DNA of 64,000 nt from RGIG2041 sp045652745 (GTDB taxonomy: Bacteria > Bacillota > Clostridia > UBA1381 > UMGS1253): NCBI GenBank assembly GCA_045652745.1, contig JAZRUW010000009.1:1-64000 (forward strand), read 5' to 3'. The notes under the pieces are model-generated. The model had not been told where the DNA came from. It saw only the letters and a list, made by a program, of their open reading frames with translations, and ran no database searches. The translations under genes and the position numbers were made by a program. Positions 16,718 through 25,695 of this stretch are shown here, piece by piece (position 1 is the first letter of the stretch; every line of letters starts with the position of its first letter).

Positions 16718-18073
16718 ATGTATATCGGAATTTTACAAAAACTTCCTTATGTGGTAGCAGGTGTGTTTTTACTTGTGGGTATCGCAGTCATTTTTCTGCG
16801 TATTAAAAATATATCGCGCAGTGAATTTTTCAAACTGTTTAAAACGGCGAATTATTTGCAGGTCTGGGTGCTGACCGTTGTATTTCTATTGACGGCGGTG
16901 TTTGGCGTGCTCAATCATGCACATGCAAAAAATTCGGTGCAGGCGATATTGGCGCTCAACTACTCCGAGGCTTCGCAGGCAAAGAATTCTAACGGCACGC
17001 GTTATAATCCGGCGGAAATCACTTGCGACGAGGTGGTTGAAAAAGCAATTCAAATGGGTGCGCTTGAAAATGTGACGGTTAAACAGCTTTCGCAATGCCT
17101 TTCCGTATATCCTTATGTGCAAGGCGACGTGCAAGACAAGTCCGAGTATCACATTTCCACGGAATTTGTGGTGGAGTATCACGCCTCCAAGCATACACAG
17201 CATCTCGATGCGGAAAATGTAATTCAGCTGATTGCGGCGGCGTATAAGGAATACTACATTGATGCTTATACGGACGATTTTGTCTTTGACCTTGCAAACA
17301 ATCCGCCCGATTACAGTGCCATGGAATATATGGACACCGTTTCTTATTTAGATAAGGAAGCAAATTCTATTTTGAATTACCTGTATGGGATGCAACAGAA
17401 AAGCTCGAGCTTTGTAACGGCAAACAATACGACCTTTGGCTCCATTGCAGGCAAAGTACATCAGTTTAAGGAAACGCAGATTGAGCAGAATTTGAAATCT
17501 CTCATTTTGCAAAACGGTCTGGCGCGTGATAAGGTCGGCTACATTGAGCGTCTGTCGTATCAAAATAAAAATACCGATTTTGACCGCCAGAAAAATGCCG
17601 TATCCTTTGCGCTTTGCAACGAGGCTATTGATATGTACGCCGAGGAAATGACACGTGTCGTACTGGTGCCGACCTGGGATGAGGCGGGTAAGTATTACAT
17701 GGGTCGTACCAAGGTAGGTATCGACGAGCTTTCCGTCAAGGCCACGGAGTTTAGCGATGCGGTGGCGGCCAATGAAAAAGAAGTGATGGACAACAACCTC
17801 ATTATCGGTAAGATGCAGGCGCAGGGTGCTGCGGCAAGCCCTGCGGCAGACGAAATGATTGCTTCCATTGACGCAAGTCTGCGTGCCTTTGCCAAAGAGG
17901 CGGTTGCCGCCAGCAGAGCATTTTTGGATTATCGTATGAACCAGTGTATCGCCGTAAGCATCTACGGCACATCGCTGTTTGGCGAATTAAAGAGCATTAT
18001 GGTGTTTGCGGCATTTGCGTATCTTTCGCTTATGCTCTATGCCATTTCCAAGAAGTTTCCGAAAAAGGCATAG
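16718..18073 (+). CDS. Membrane protein with a large external domain, chain-length-protein-like
   Basis: 451 residues. Hydrophobic segments lie at ~10-28, ~47-67 and ~427-446, leaving an external domain of ~360 residues that is polar and mostly helical in appearance. This is the topology of a polysaccharide copolymerase with one extra N-terminal helix, but I do not recognise a named domain. It is followed 12 bases later by a clear Wzz-GGDEF protein, so the two may form a pair in chain-length control or export. It could also be a scaffold specific to this cluster. The ATG at 16718 has an AAAGGCGG site upstream. Confidence 0.55.
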   Translation: MYIGILQKLPYVVAGVFLLVGIAVIFLRIKNISRSEFFKLFKTANYLQVWVLTVVFLLTAVFGVLNHAHAKNSVQAILALNYSEASQAKNSNGTRYNPAEITCDEVVEKAIQMGALENVTVKQLSQCLSVYPYVQGDVQDKSEYHISTEFVVEYHASKHTQHLDAENVIQLIAAAYKEYYIDAYTDDFVFDLANNPPDYSAMEYMDTVSYLDKEANSILNYLYGMQQKSSSFVTANNTTFGSIAGKVHQFKETQIEQNLKSLILQNGLARDKVGYIERLSYQNKNTDFDRQKNAVSFALCNEAIDMYAEEMTRVVLVPTWDEAGKYYMGRTKVGIDELSVKATEFSDAVAANEKEVMDNNLIIGKMQAQGAAASPAADEMIASIDASLRAFAKEAVAASRAFLDYRMNQCIAVSIYGTSLFGELKSIMVFAAFAYLSLMLYAISKKFPKKA

Positions 18074-18085
18074 GAGGTGGGACAA

Positions 18086-19963
18086 ATGAAAAACTTTCAA
18101 CTGTTTAAATATGTGAAAAAGCTGTTGCCGATCATCTTGGTATTTTGCCTTGCGGTGACCTACTTTGTTCATATAAATTTGAAAAAATCCAATACGTTTG
18201 TCGCATCGGAAGTCATTCACTACAATGATCCGCAGGCGGAGCAGGGACTTGCGCCGACCGGAGACAAACTCGATGTTGGAGAAATCAAGTCTTCTGCGGT
18301 GCTTTCCAAGGTAGTTAACCGTATGGGGCTGACGGGCATTTATTCCGTGGACAGCCTGATTTCGAGAATCAGCATCACGCCGATTCCGGAAGCGGATAAG
18401 GTAGCGCGCAAGGAAGCCAAACTTGAGGAAGGCGAAGAATATATTTACGAGCCGAGCACCTATGTGGTGTCCTTTACGGCGACCAACGCCGAGGGAGCGG
18501 AGTTTGCAAGAACCATCCTGGATGAAACGCTCGACGTTTACTTTGCCGAGTACAGCCAAAAATACGTAAATGTTGCGCCGGCAAACAATACAACGGAGAA
18601 TTTATACAAGGCGGATTATGACTACATCGAAATGCTTGAACTCATTGATACGAGCATTGATGAAACGCTTTCGACGCTCTATCAGCGTATGGGGCAAAAT
18701 CCGTATTACCGCTCTACGGCTTCGGGCGTATCCTTTAACGATTTGGCGGACGAATTTAATTATTTACGCCATGTGAAAGTATCCGAACTGTTTTCCAAAA
18801 TTTACAAGCATCAGCTCACGAAAAACAAAGCAGTGCTGATTTCCGATTACACCACAAGAATTGATAATAACAATATCGCCAATGAAAAAGAACGCAGCGT
18901 GGTAGAAGATATCGTCGTGGTGATTGATGCCTATGTGGAGAAAATGCGCAATTCGGGCAACACCAATATCACCTACGAATATATTTTAGACAATCTGCAC
19001 GAGCGCAATTTGATTGAGCAAAACTTTGTCGGTGACCAGACGGTGACCTACGATGAACTGATTTACGGCTGGCGCGACCATAACGAGCAAAAGGAGCATC
19101 AGATGATTGATTCTGCTTATTGCAGTTATGTAATTGATACGTTCAACAAATGTACGGGCGGTTGCGGCGGCGCTTGCGCAGGTGCGGCGGTAACCTGCAG
19201 CGAGCTTTGTGACCCGACCTATGCGCAAAAGCGCGAAGCGGCGGACAAAGAAATCCGTGCTTTGGTAGACGAATTAAATGTGCTTTACGAAAAGACGATG
19301 CAGACCAATGACGAGTATAACGCTTATCTGGGTGCAAGCTACATCTCGGTGCTGTCTTCGGCATCTGTAAAGCAGGGTATCAATGTAAATCTGTATACAA
19401 TTATTGCCTTTGTCTTTATGGTGATTGTGTGCTTCGGCGGCGCATTTGTTTTGGGCAGAATGGGCGATATTATCAATTATATTTTCTATACCGACCATTT
19501 GACGGGATTGTTCAACCGTGCATACTTTGATAAATATTTAAAGAGCATGGACAAAAAACTCTTAGACAGCGGTGTGGTTTACTCTATGGTCGACATCGTC
19601 AACCTGTCGGCGCTCAATTCGCAGTATTCGCGCCAGACGGGCGATGAGATTATTAAGATGTTTACAACATTTTTAAAGGAGAGCTTCGGTAAAACCAATG
19701 CGCTGTTTATCTACAACGGCAACGGCAGTTTTGTGATTTTGGCCGACGGTACGGATTATATTACGGTCGAAGATATTTTATCGCTGTTTAAACTTCGTTT
19801 GCAGGAGCGCGAAGAGCATGCGGACATCGGCATCGAATACAAGATTGGTATTGCGGAGAATATGAAAGCCAACCTGACGGCGCGCAAGCTCCTCAGGGAG
19901 GCGATTGCAAGCAAGCAAAGTTTTGTAGCCGATCCGGTACAGACGAGCGAAACGGTGCAGTAA
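18086..19963 (+). CDS. Wzz-type chain-length protein fused to a degenerate GGDEF domain
   Basis: 625 residues. A first membrane segment (~10-27) leads into a Wzz-like external domain with FVASEVIHYND and a repeated beta-alpha pattern (to ~165), then a long helical region. A cysteine/glycine-rich loop (CTGGCGGACAG, ~356-366, plus two more cysteines by ~376) stands out. The second membrane segment is ~436-455. Residues ~470-620 are a GGDEF fold opening with TDHLTGLFNRAYFDKY, but the signature is NGNGS, so it should not be a cyclase and may bind a nucleotide. ATG 18086 was chosen over GTG 18077, which lies inside the GGAGG ribosome site. It probably links c-di-GMP or GTP to polymer length. Confidence 0.8.
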   Translation: MKNFQLFKYVKKLLPIILVFCLAVTYFVHINLKKSNTFVASEVIHYNDPQAEQGLAPTGDKLDVGEIKSSAVLSKVVNRMGLTGIYSVDSLISRISITPIPEADKVARKEAKLEEGEEYIYEPSTYVVSFTATNAEGAEFARTILDETLDVYFAEYSQKYVNVAPANNTTENLYKADYDYIEMLELIDTSIDETLSTLYQRMGQNPYYRSTASGVSFNDLADEFNYLRHVKVSELFSKIYKHQLTKNKAVLISDYTTRIDNNNIANEKERSVVEDIVVVIDAYVEKMRNSGNTNITYEYILDNLHERNLIEQNFVGDQTVTYDELIYGWRDHNEQKEHQMIDSAYCSYVIDTFNKCTGGCGGACAGAAVTCSELCDPTYAQKREAADKEIRALVDELNVLYEKTMQTNDEYNAYLGASYISVLSSASVKQGINVNLYTIIAFVFMVIVCFGGAFVLGRMGDIINYIFYTDHLTGLFNRAYFDKYLKSMDKKLLDSGVVYSMVDIVNLSALNSQYSRQTGDEIIKMFTTFLKESFGKTNALFIYNGNGSFVILADGTDYITVEDILSLFKLRLQEREEHADIGIEYKIGIAENMKANLTARKLLREAIASKQSFVADPVQTSETVQ

Positions 19964-19999
19964 ACAGGTTTTGCTATCAAAGGAAAGGAGGGTAAGCGT

Positions 20000-21304
20000 G
20001 TGGGCGCAAAGGGAACGCAAATCGTAAAGACGGTTTATTTTACGGCGTTCGGTGTGATGCTGTATTACTTTATTACGCAGGTCATCAATCTCGGCATCTT
20101 TGTGACGTACCGACACGCCTTTGCCCTTGTACTGGCCGGTTCGGCCTTTTGCATGTTTTTGTATAAACCCAATATTGCGCGCGGCATCGCGGCGACAAAG
20201 GATGCATTGATTTACAGTCTGCCTTTGTTTGTCACGATTTTTGCCTCGCTGTTTATCTGGTTTACCCAGCGTGTGGGCACGGATGTCATTGCCCGCGGTT
20301 TGTCGGGTGCGTTCGTCTACACCAACATGCTTTCGTTTACACTTGCCGCCGCCGCATTTTTATATGTGTTCGGCGAAAAGGGGATTTGGTACAATCTGGT
20401 GGCCGTACTGATTGCGAACCTTTTAATGATTGGCACGATTATTTTAGAATACGGCTTCGGCAGTTATTTCTCCGAGCTCATTGCGCTCATTACCAGTTTT
20501 GCAGCGGTGACGGGAGATATCATCGTACAGGCCGAGGTGCATGAACTTGCCTTCTGCTTGGGCGCATACCTGATTTATATGGGTTTAAAGCCGAAAAACG
20601 ATGCAGTATTTTATATTTTGCTGGCGTTAACGCTGTTTTGCTTTTTGTCAGCTTTTAAGCGCATCGGTATTATCGCCATCGCGGTGGCGCTTGCGCTCGG
20701 CTGGATGCTCAAATTCATTGACAAATTCCACACCAAGACGGCAAAACGCCTGACAGTTACGCTGTCGGTTGTCTTGACTTTGGTGCTCATTGGTTATGTG
20801 GCGCTGATTAAAATGGATGTTTTCACGCTTTTGGAGCAGATGGGGATTGACACGAGCGGCCGTGTACAAATCTATGATGCGGTGGATAAGTTTTATGAAT
20901 TCTCGCCGGAGTTTTTGGGCAACGGCATTGGCTTTTTGACCTATCAGCTCAGCACAAATATGCACGTCGGTGTTTCGTCGGTACATAATGACTTTTTGCA
21001 GTATTTTATCGACCTGGGCTTTTGGGGCTACATTTTATGGCTCGTTTCGATGACCACGGTGCGCGTTTGTTATTTCGGGGCGAAAGACAATACGGAAAAT
21101 GCGATTTTGACGCTGTCGCTGCTGGTGTATCTCGTGATTGTATCCTCGACGGATAACACGATGAACTTTCCGCTTCTGACGACGGTATTAGCTGTTTTGA
21201 TGCTTGGAAGCGGCTTTGATGCGCGCGTGCGCGCAACGGAACACAAAATGTTTGGTCATATATCGGAAGAAAATCGGGAACGGGAGAAGGACACGTTGCT
21301 ATGA
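20000..21304 (+). CDS. Wzy-like O-antigen polymerase/ligase-family membrane protein
   Basis: 434 residues with about ten to eleven hydrophobic segments and a large loop near residues 265-330 containing SGRVQIYDAVDKFY and a following HNDFLQ motif, both typical of the O-antigen ligase/Wzy superfamily. It should polymerise the flipped repeat units on the outer face of the membrane. The GTG at 20000 follows an excellent AGGAAAGGAGGG site. It overlaps the next GT4 gene by four bases. Polymerase is more likely than ligase because no other Wzy candidate is present. Confidence 0.82.
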   Translation: MGAKGTQIVKTVYFTAFGVMLYYFITQVINLGIFVTYRHAFALVLAGSAFCMFLYKPNIARGIAATKDALIYSLPLFVTIFASLFIWFTQRVGTDVIARGLSGAFVYTNMLSFTLAAAAFLYVFGEKGIWYNLVAVLIANLLMIGTIILEYGFGSYFSELIALITSFAAVTGDIIVQAEVHELAFCLGAYLIYMGLKPKNDAVFYILLALTLFCFLSAFKRIGIIAIAVALALGWMLKFIDKFHTKTAKRLTVTLSVVLTLVLIGYVALIKMDVFTLLEQMGIDTSGRVQIYDAVDKFYEFSPEFLGNGIGFLTYQLSTNMHVGVSSVHNDFLQYFIDLGFWGYILWLVSMTTVRVCYFGAKDNTENAILTLSLLVYLVIVSSTDNTMNFPLLTTVLAVLMLGSGFDARVRATEHKMFGHISEENREREKDTLL

Positions 21305-22509
21305 AAATTTTGATGGTCAACAAATTTTTATATCCGCGCGGCGGCAGTGAAAGCTATATGCTTGCGCTCGGCAAACAATTTGAAGCCTGCGGCCATACGG
21401 TGGAGTATTTCGGCATGGCGGACGAGCAAAACTGTGTCGGCAACCGCAGTGGCTTGTATACGCAGAATATGGATTTTCACAGCAAGGGCCTTTCGCGGTT
21501 TCTGTATCCGTTTAAAATCTTATATTCTGTGGAGGCAAAGCGGAAAATCGGGCACGTGCTTGATGAATTTCGCCCGGATGTTGTGCATGTAAACAACATC
21601 AATTTTCAGTTAACGCCTTCCATTTATTACGCAATTAAGGAAAGAAACATACCGCTTGTGCAGACGGTGCATGATTTTCAGATGCTTTGTCCGAATCATC
21701 TGTTTTACGATTTTGCGGCGCATAAGCCGTGCGAAAAATGTGCCGATGGCGCGGTATGGAACTGTTTTAAACATAAATGTATTCATCAGTCGCGTGTAAA
21801 GAGTTTGCTCGGCGTTTTGGAGGCAAAACTCTACGGTGCGCTGGGTACATATAAAAAAGTGGATTTATATATTTGCCCGAGTCGGTTTTTGGAGAAAAAA
21901 TTATTGGATGCAAGAGCGTTTTACAAAGGAAAGACCTTAGCGATACATAATTTTATTGCACCGCCGACGGTTTGCCCGCGCGAAACGGCGCAGGATTATA
22001 TCTTCTTTGCCGGACGACTGTCCAAGGAAAAGGGCGTCGAACTTTTGGCACAAACTGCGCGTCTTTTGCCGTACCGCAAATTTGTTGTAGCCGGCGACGG
22101 GCCGGATGCGGCGGTGCTCAGAGGCATCGAAAATGTGGAAATGCTCGGTTTTTTAAAAGGAGAAGCGTTGCAAGGCGCGATGGCCAATGCCGCGGTTCTG
22201 CTTGCGCCGTCCGTATGTTATGAAAACTGTCCGTTATCTATATTGGAAGCGCGCGCTCTGGGTGTGCCGGCCGTTACCATGCCGTACGGCGGTATGGCGG
22301 AACTGGTCGAAGACGGCGTGACGGGTACGCTGGCGGCCGCGCCGACACCGCAGGCGGTAGCGGAGGCGCTGGAAAATATCTTGCCGGATGCAGACAAGCT
22401 TTTAGCGCTGCGCAAAAACTGTCTTGCGGCGGCAAAAGAAATTTTGAGCGTTGTAAAATATTGTGATATTCTTATAGATTGTTATAAGGAACTGGCAGAG
22501 CGGAGGTAG
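21301..22509 (+). CDS. GT4-family glycosyltransferase
   Basis: 402 residues, GT-B fold. The N-terminus has YPRGGSESYM and the C-terminal half has FFAGRLSKEKGVELL (~235-250), VVAGDGPD and YENCPLSILEARALGVPAV with the E-x7-E pattern. Between them is a cysteine-rich insertion (CEKCADGAVWNCFKHKC, ~138-155) often seen in this subgroup, probably a small metal site or lid. It uses a nucleotide-sugar donor in the cytoplasm. It starts inside the polymerase gene by four bases. Confidence 0.88.
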   Translation: MKILMVNKFLYPRGGSESYMLALGKQFEACGHTVEYFGMADEQNCVGNRSGLYTQNMDFHSKGLSRFLYPFKILYSVEAKRKIGHVLDEFRPDVVHVNNINFQLTPSIYYAIKERNIPLVQTVHDFQMLCPNHLFYDFAAHKPCEKCADGAVWNCFKHKCIHQSRVKSLLGVLEAKLYGALGTYKKVDLYICPSRFLEKKLLDARAFYKGKTLAIHNFIAPPTVCPRETAQDYIFFAGRLSKEKGVELLAQTARLLPYRKFVVAGDGPDAAVLRGIENVEMLGFLKGEALQGAMANAAVLLAPSVCYENCPLSILEARALGVPAVTMPYGGMAELVEDGVTGTLAAAPTPQAVAEALENILPDADKLLALRKNCLAAAKEILSVVKYCDILIDCYKELAERR

Positions 22510-22513
22510 TGCG

Positions 22514-23569
22514 GTGACAGAACCGAAAGTGAGTGTAATCATTCCGGTATACAAAGCGGAAGCATATTTACAGCGCTGTGTGGCGTCCGTTACGGCGCAG
22601 ACATTAAAGGAAATTGAAATTATTCTAATCGAGGACGGCTCGCCCGATGCCAGCGGTGAAATTTGCGACCGTCTGGCGGCGCAAGACAATCGCATCCACG
22701 TATTGCATAAGCAAAACGAGGGTGCCGGCATGGCGCGAAATTCCGGCTTGGAACTGGCGACGGGGAAATATATCGGCTTTGTGGATGCCGACGATTATGC
22801 GGAGCCGACCATGTTTGAAAACTTGTATACGGCGGCGGAGCGCCATGGCGCACAGGTGGCGATGAGCGGTATGTGCTTTGTGGACGGCAATATGTTTTCG
22901 CAGGCGGGCGACCGCATAGAAAAATCGTCCTTTTACGAAGAAACGGTTTTTGAAGGCGAAGGAGTTTGCGAGTTGATGCTCGGTGTAGCAGGTGCTCTGC
23001 CGCACGAAAAAGATGACAGCCGCTACGGGATGAGCGTGTGTACGAATTTGTACCGCGCGGATTTTGTGCGGCAAAACGGGCTGCGGTTTTTATCTGAACG
23101 CGATATTTTATCCGAAGATGCCCTTTTTTCGGTGGATTGTCTTTGTGCGGCACAAAAGGCAGTCGGTGTGCCGGGTGCGCTTTACTGCTACTGTAGAAAC
23201 GGCGAATCCGTTTCAAAATCCTATAACCCGAAACGTTTGGAAAAAAGCGCGGTGTTTTTAAAGGAATTGGAAAAGCGCTTTTCCAAGAGAATGCCGGCGG
23301 CGCAGTATCGGCTGTACTTTGACCGCACGGCGCAGGGGTTTGGGCGCATTTTGTGCGCGCAGGAAATTTTGCATGCGTTTGATACAAAGATGCCGTTTGG
23401 TACGCTTTGCAGTCGGTTAAAGACGATATGCACGCAGGCGCATATTGCATCGGCACTGGAAACGTACCCGTGGTATAAACTGCCCGTACGTCAGGCGGTA
23501 TTTGCCTTTTTGATGAAATACAGACTCTATCGTTTGCAAACATGGATTGTCGCGTTGCGAAAGGGGTAA
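22514..23569 (+). CDS. GT2-family glycosyltransferase
   Basis: 351 residues. The GT-A domain opens with VSVIIPVYKAEAYL and carries EDGSPD (~40) and the metal-binding VDADDY (~90). The remaining ~200 residues are a helical C-terminal region typical of capsule transferases. The GTG at 22514 is supported by GGAGG eight bases upstream. It is the first of three consecutive GT2 genes, which most likely arose by duplication and then diverged. Confidence 0.87.
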   Translation: MTEPKVSVIIPVYKAEAYLQRCVASVTAQTLKEIEIILIEDGSPDASGEICDRLAAQDNRIHVLHKQNEGAGMARNSGLELATGKYIGFVDADDYAEPTMFENLYTAAERHGAQVAMSGMCFVDGNMFSQAGDRIEKSSFYEETVFEGEGVCELMLGVAGALPHEKDDSRYGMSVCTNLYRADFVRQNGLRFLSERDILSEDALFSVDCLCAAQKAVGVPGALYCYCRNGESVSKSYNPKRLEKSAVFLKELEKRFSKRMPAAQYRLYFDRTAQGFGRILCAQEILHAFDTKMPFGTLCSRLKTICTQAHIASALETYPWYKLPVRQAVFAFLMKYRLYRLQTWIVALRKG

Positions 23570-23572
23570 GCT

Positions 23573-24592
23573 ATGTTATTTTCGGTGATTGTACCTATTT
23601 ATAAGGTTGAAAAATATTTGAAGCGTTGCGTTTTAAGCGTGCTTTCGCAGTCTTGCGGCGATTTTGAACTGATTTTAGTCGATGACGGTTCGCCGGACAA
23701 CTGCCCCGGGATTTGCGACGATTTCGCAAATCAGGATGTGCGTGTACGCGTGGTACATAAAGAAAACGGTGGACTGGTCAGCGCCAGACAGGCGGGGCTG
23801 CGCATAGCGCAAGGCGAATATGTATTTTGCCTCGACGGCGACGATGCTTTAATGGATGGCGCGCTGGAAACGGCGGCAAAGTGCATTGCCGATACGGATG
23901 CGGATATGGTTTGTTTTGCACACCAAATCTATCGAAACGGCGTATACGGACCGACGGTGCGAGATTTGGCGGCGCCGGGACTTTACGATAAGGCGCGCTT
24001 GGAAAAGGAAGTTTTCCCGAAACTGCTTTCGGATGAAAACATGAAAAACTTGCACTATTTCGTGTGGGGCAAGGCGATTCGGCGCACGTTGGCACAAAAG
24101 CACCAACTGCGCATCCCGACACAAGTTTCGCTCGGGGAAGACATCAGTTGTGTGATGCCGTGTTACATAGAGGCACAGCGCGTGTGCTTTAGCGATACGC
24201 CGGTGTATTACTACACCATTCGCGACGATTCGCTTTCGACGGATTTTAAGGCTTCGCAGATTACACAGCTTGCCAATGTGAGTGCCTATCTGCAAAGTGA
24301 CGGCGTGCCGAAAATGCCGGATTTTGAGGCACAGCATGAGCGGTATTGCTGTTTTATGTGTTTTGCCATTTTAGCTGCAGCGGCGCAGGGCGGACACAAA
24401 GGAAGGCTCGGTGAGATTACGGATTTAATTCACTCGACAGGCTTGCAGACAATATTGCGGCGTGCGCGGTTTGCGCGCATCAGTCCGAAAAGCCGTATTG
24501 CGATTGCTTTGATGCAGAAAAACCGTTATGGTGCGGCCTATGCGTTTTTGCGCGCGTGTCATCGTTTGAAATCTATTTTAAAAAAGGGATGA
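23573..24592 (+). CDS. GT2-family glycosyltransferase
   Basis: 339 residues. It starts with FSVIVPIYKVEKYL, followed by VDDGSPDNCP (~36) and LDGDDAL (~85), the GT-A metal site. It is related to the preceding gene but clearly different in its C-terminal half. It lies three bases after it, with an AAGGGG site. It should add one sugar to the repeat unit; donor unknown. Confidence 0.87.
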   Translation: MLFSVIVPIYKVEKYLKRCVLSVLSQSCGDFELILVDDGSPDNCPGICDDFANQDVRVRVVHKENGGLVSARQAGLRIAQGEYVFCLDGDDALMDGALETAAKCIADTDADMVCFAHQIYRNGVYGPTVRDLAAPGLYDKARLEKEVFPKLLSDENMKNLHYFVWGKAIRRTLAQKHQLRIPTQVSLGEDISCVMPCYIEAQRVCFSDTPVYYYTIRDDSLSTDFKASQITQLANVSAYLQSDGVPKMPDFEAQHERYCCFMCFAILAAAAQGGHKGRLGEITDLIHSTGLQTILRRARFARISPKSRIAIALMQKNRYGAAYAFLRACHRLKSILKKG

Positions 24593-24597
24593 ATGTT

Positions 24598-25677
24598 ATG
24601 GAAAATGTAAAAATATCCTTGATTATGAGCGTCTATAACGGCGAAGACTATTTGGCCGAGGCAATAGACAGCGTACTGGGGCAAACCTTTACGGATTGGG
24701 AATGCATTATTATCAACGACTGCTCCACCGATTCTACGGCCGAGATTTTGGAAAGGTATGCCCAAAAGGATGCGCGCATCCGCATACATACCAATGAGGT
24801 CAATCTACGCTTGCCAAAATCCCTTAACAAAGCGATTGAATTGGCGCGGGGCAAATATATCGCCCGTATGGATGCAGATGACATTTGTCTGCCGGACCGC
24901 CTGGAAAAACAGTTTGCGTTCATGGAAACGCACGGCGATATTGCGCTGTCGAGTTGTCGGTTTATGACGCTTAAAAACGGACAAGTGCAATCGGGCGGCT
25001 GCGGCGGCATCGGCGAAGATGCATACTTGCGCGCCCTGCTTTTGGTGGCCAATCCGATTTTGCATCCGGGCGTGATTGCCAAAGCGGAGGTCATGAAATC
25101 TCTGCGCTACGATACCAATCTGACCTGCACGGAGGATTTGGAGCTGTGGACACGCTTTGTGATGCAAGGGCATAAGATGCAGATTTTGCCGGAGTATCTG
25201 ATGCTCTACCGTCTGCACGACAAGCAGATTACGCAGACAACGTTTGTGCGACAGCAAACGGAGGTGTTATCCATTATAAAAACCTATTTTGCGGCTACCT
25301 TGGAAGATTTGCCGCAGGATTTAGAGGAATTTTATATCCGTGGTGTGTACTTTACGCATGAGCGCGATATAAAAAAACTGCTTGCATTTTATCGTTGGCT
25401 TAAAAAGGCCAATGCAAAAACGCGCACCTTCGCACCCCGCGCAATAGATTATGCCGTGTTTGAGGTGCTTGCCGAGTATAAGCGAAGCGGCCTTGCCAAA
25501 AAAGATTTGCTTTGTGCGCTTGCACATTTCCCGCTCGGATTTGTCCTGGCTGAAACGGTAGCAAGAAAGCAAAGAGCGAAAAAAGACGGTCTTGCCTGCA
25601 TTGAGGCGGCCAAGCGCGTCGGCTACGCGCATACCGGCGGCGACATTTCGTTTCCGCAGTTTTCAAAGGCAAAATGA
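24598..25677 (+). CDS. GT2-family glycosyltransferase
   Basis: 359 residues. The GT-A motifs are ISLIMSVYNGEDYL, NDCSTDSTAEIL (~40) and MDADDICLPDRLEKQ (~90), the last being characteristic of a large capsule-associated GT2 subgroup. The ATG at 24598 is chosen because AAAAGGG lies nine bases upstream; two earlier in-frame ATG codons overlap the previous gene or lack a ribosome site. It is the third consecutive GT2 gene. Confidence 0.88.
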   Translation: MENVKISLIMSVYNGEDYLAEAIDSVLGQTFTDWECIIINDCSTDSTAEILERYAQKDARIRIHTNEVNLRLPKSLNKAIELARGKYIARMDADDICLPDRLEKQFAFMETHGDIALSSCRFMTLKNGQVQSGGCGGIGEDAYLRALLLVANPILHPGVIAKAEVMKSLRYDTNLTCTEDLELWTRFVMQGHKMQILPEYLMLYRLHDKQITQTTFVRQQTEVLSIIKTYFAATLEDLPQDLEEFYIRGVYFTHERDIKKLLAFYRWLKKANAKTRTFAPRAIDYAVFEVLAEYKRSGLAKKDLLCALAHFPLGFVLAETVARKQRAKKDGLACIEAAKRVGYAHTGGDISFPQFSKAK

Positions 25678-25695
25678 CATTAGGAGTGATGTAGC

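Noticed and set aside
19145..19225. An iron-sulfur cluster in the cysteine-rich loop of the Wzz-GGDEF protein
   Set aside because: The spacing does not fit a ferredoxin motif and the loop lies outside the membrane.
22620..23543. A 307-codon antisense frame over a GT2 gene
   Set aside because: Its proline-, arginine- and histidine-rich composition is typical of a shadow, while the plus-strand GT2 motifs are intact.
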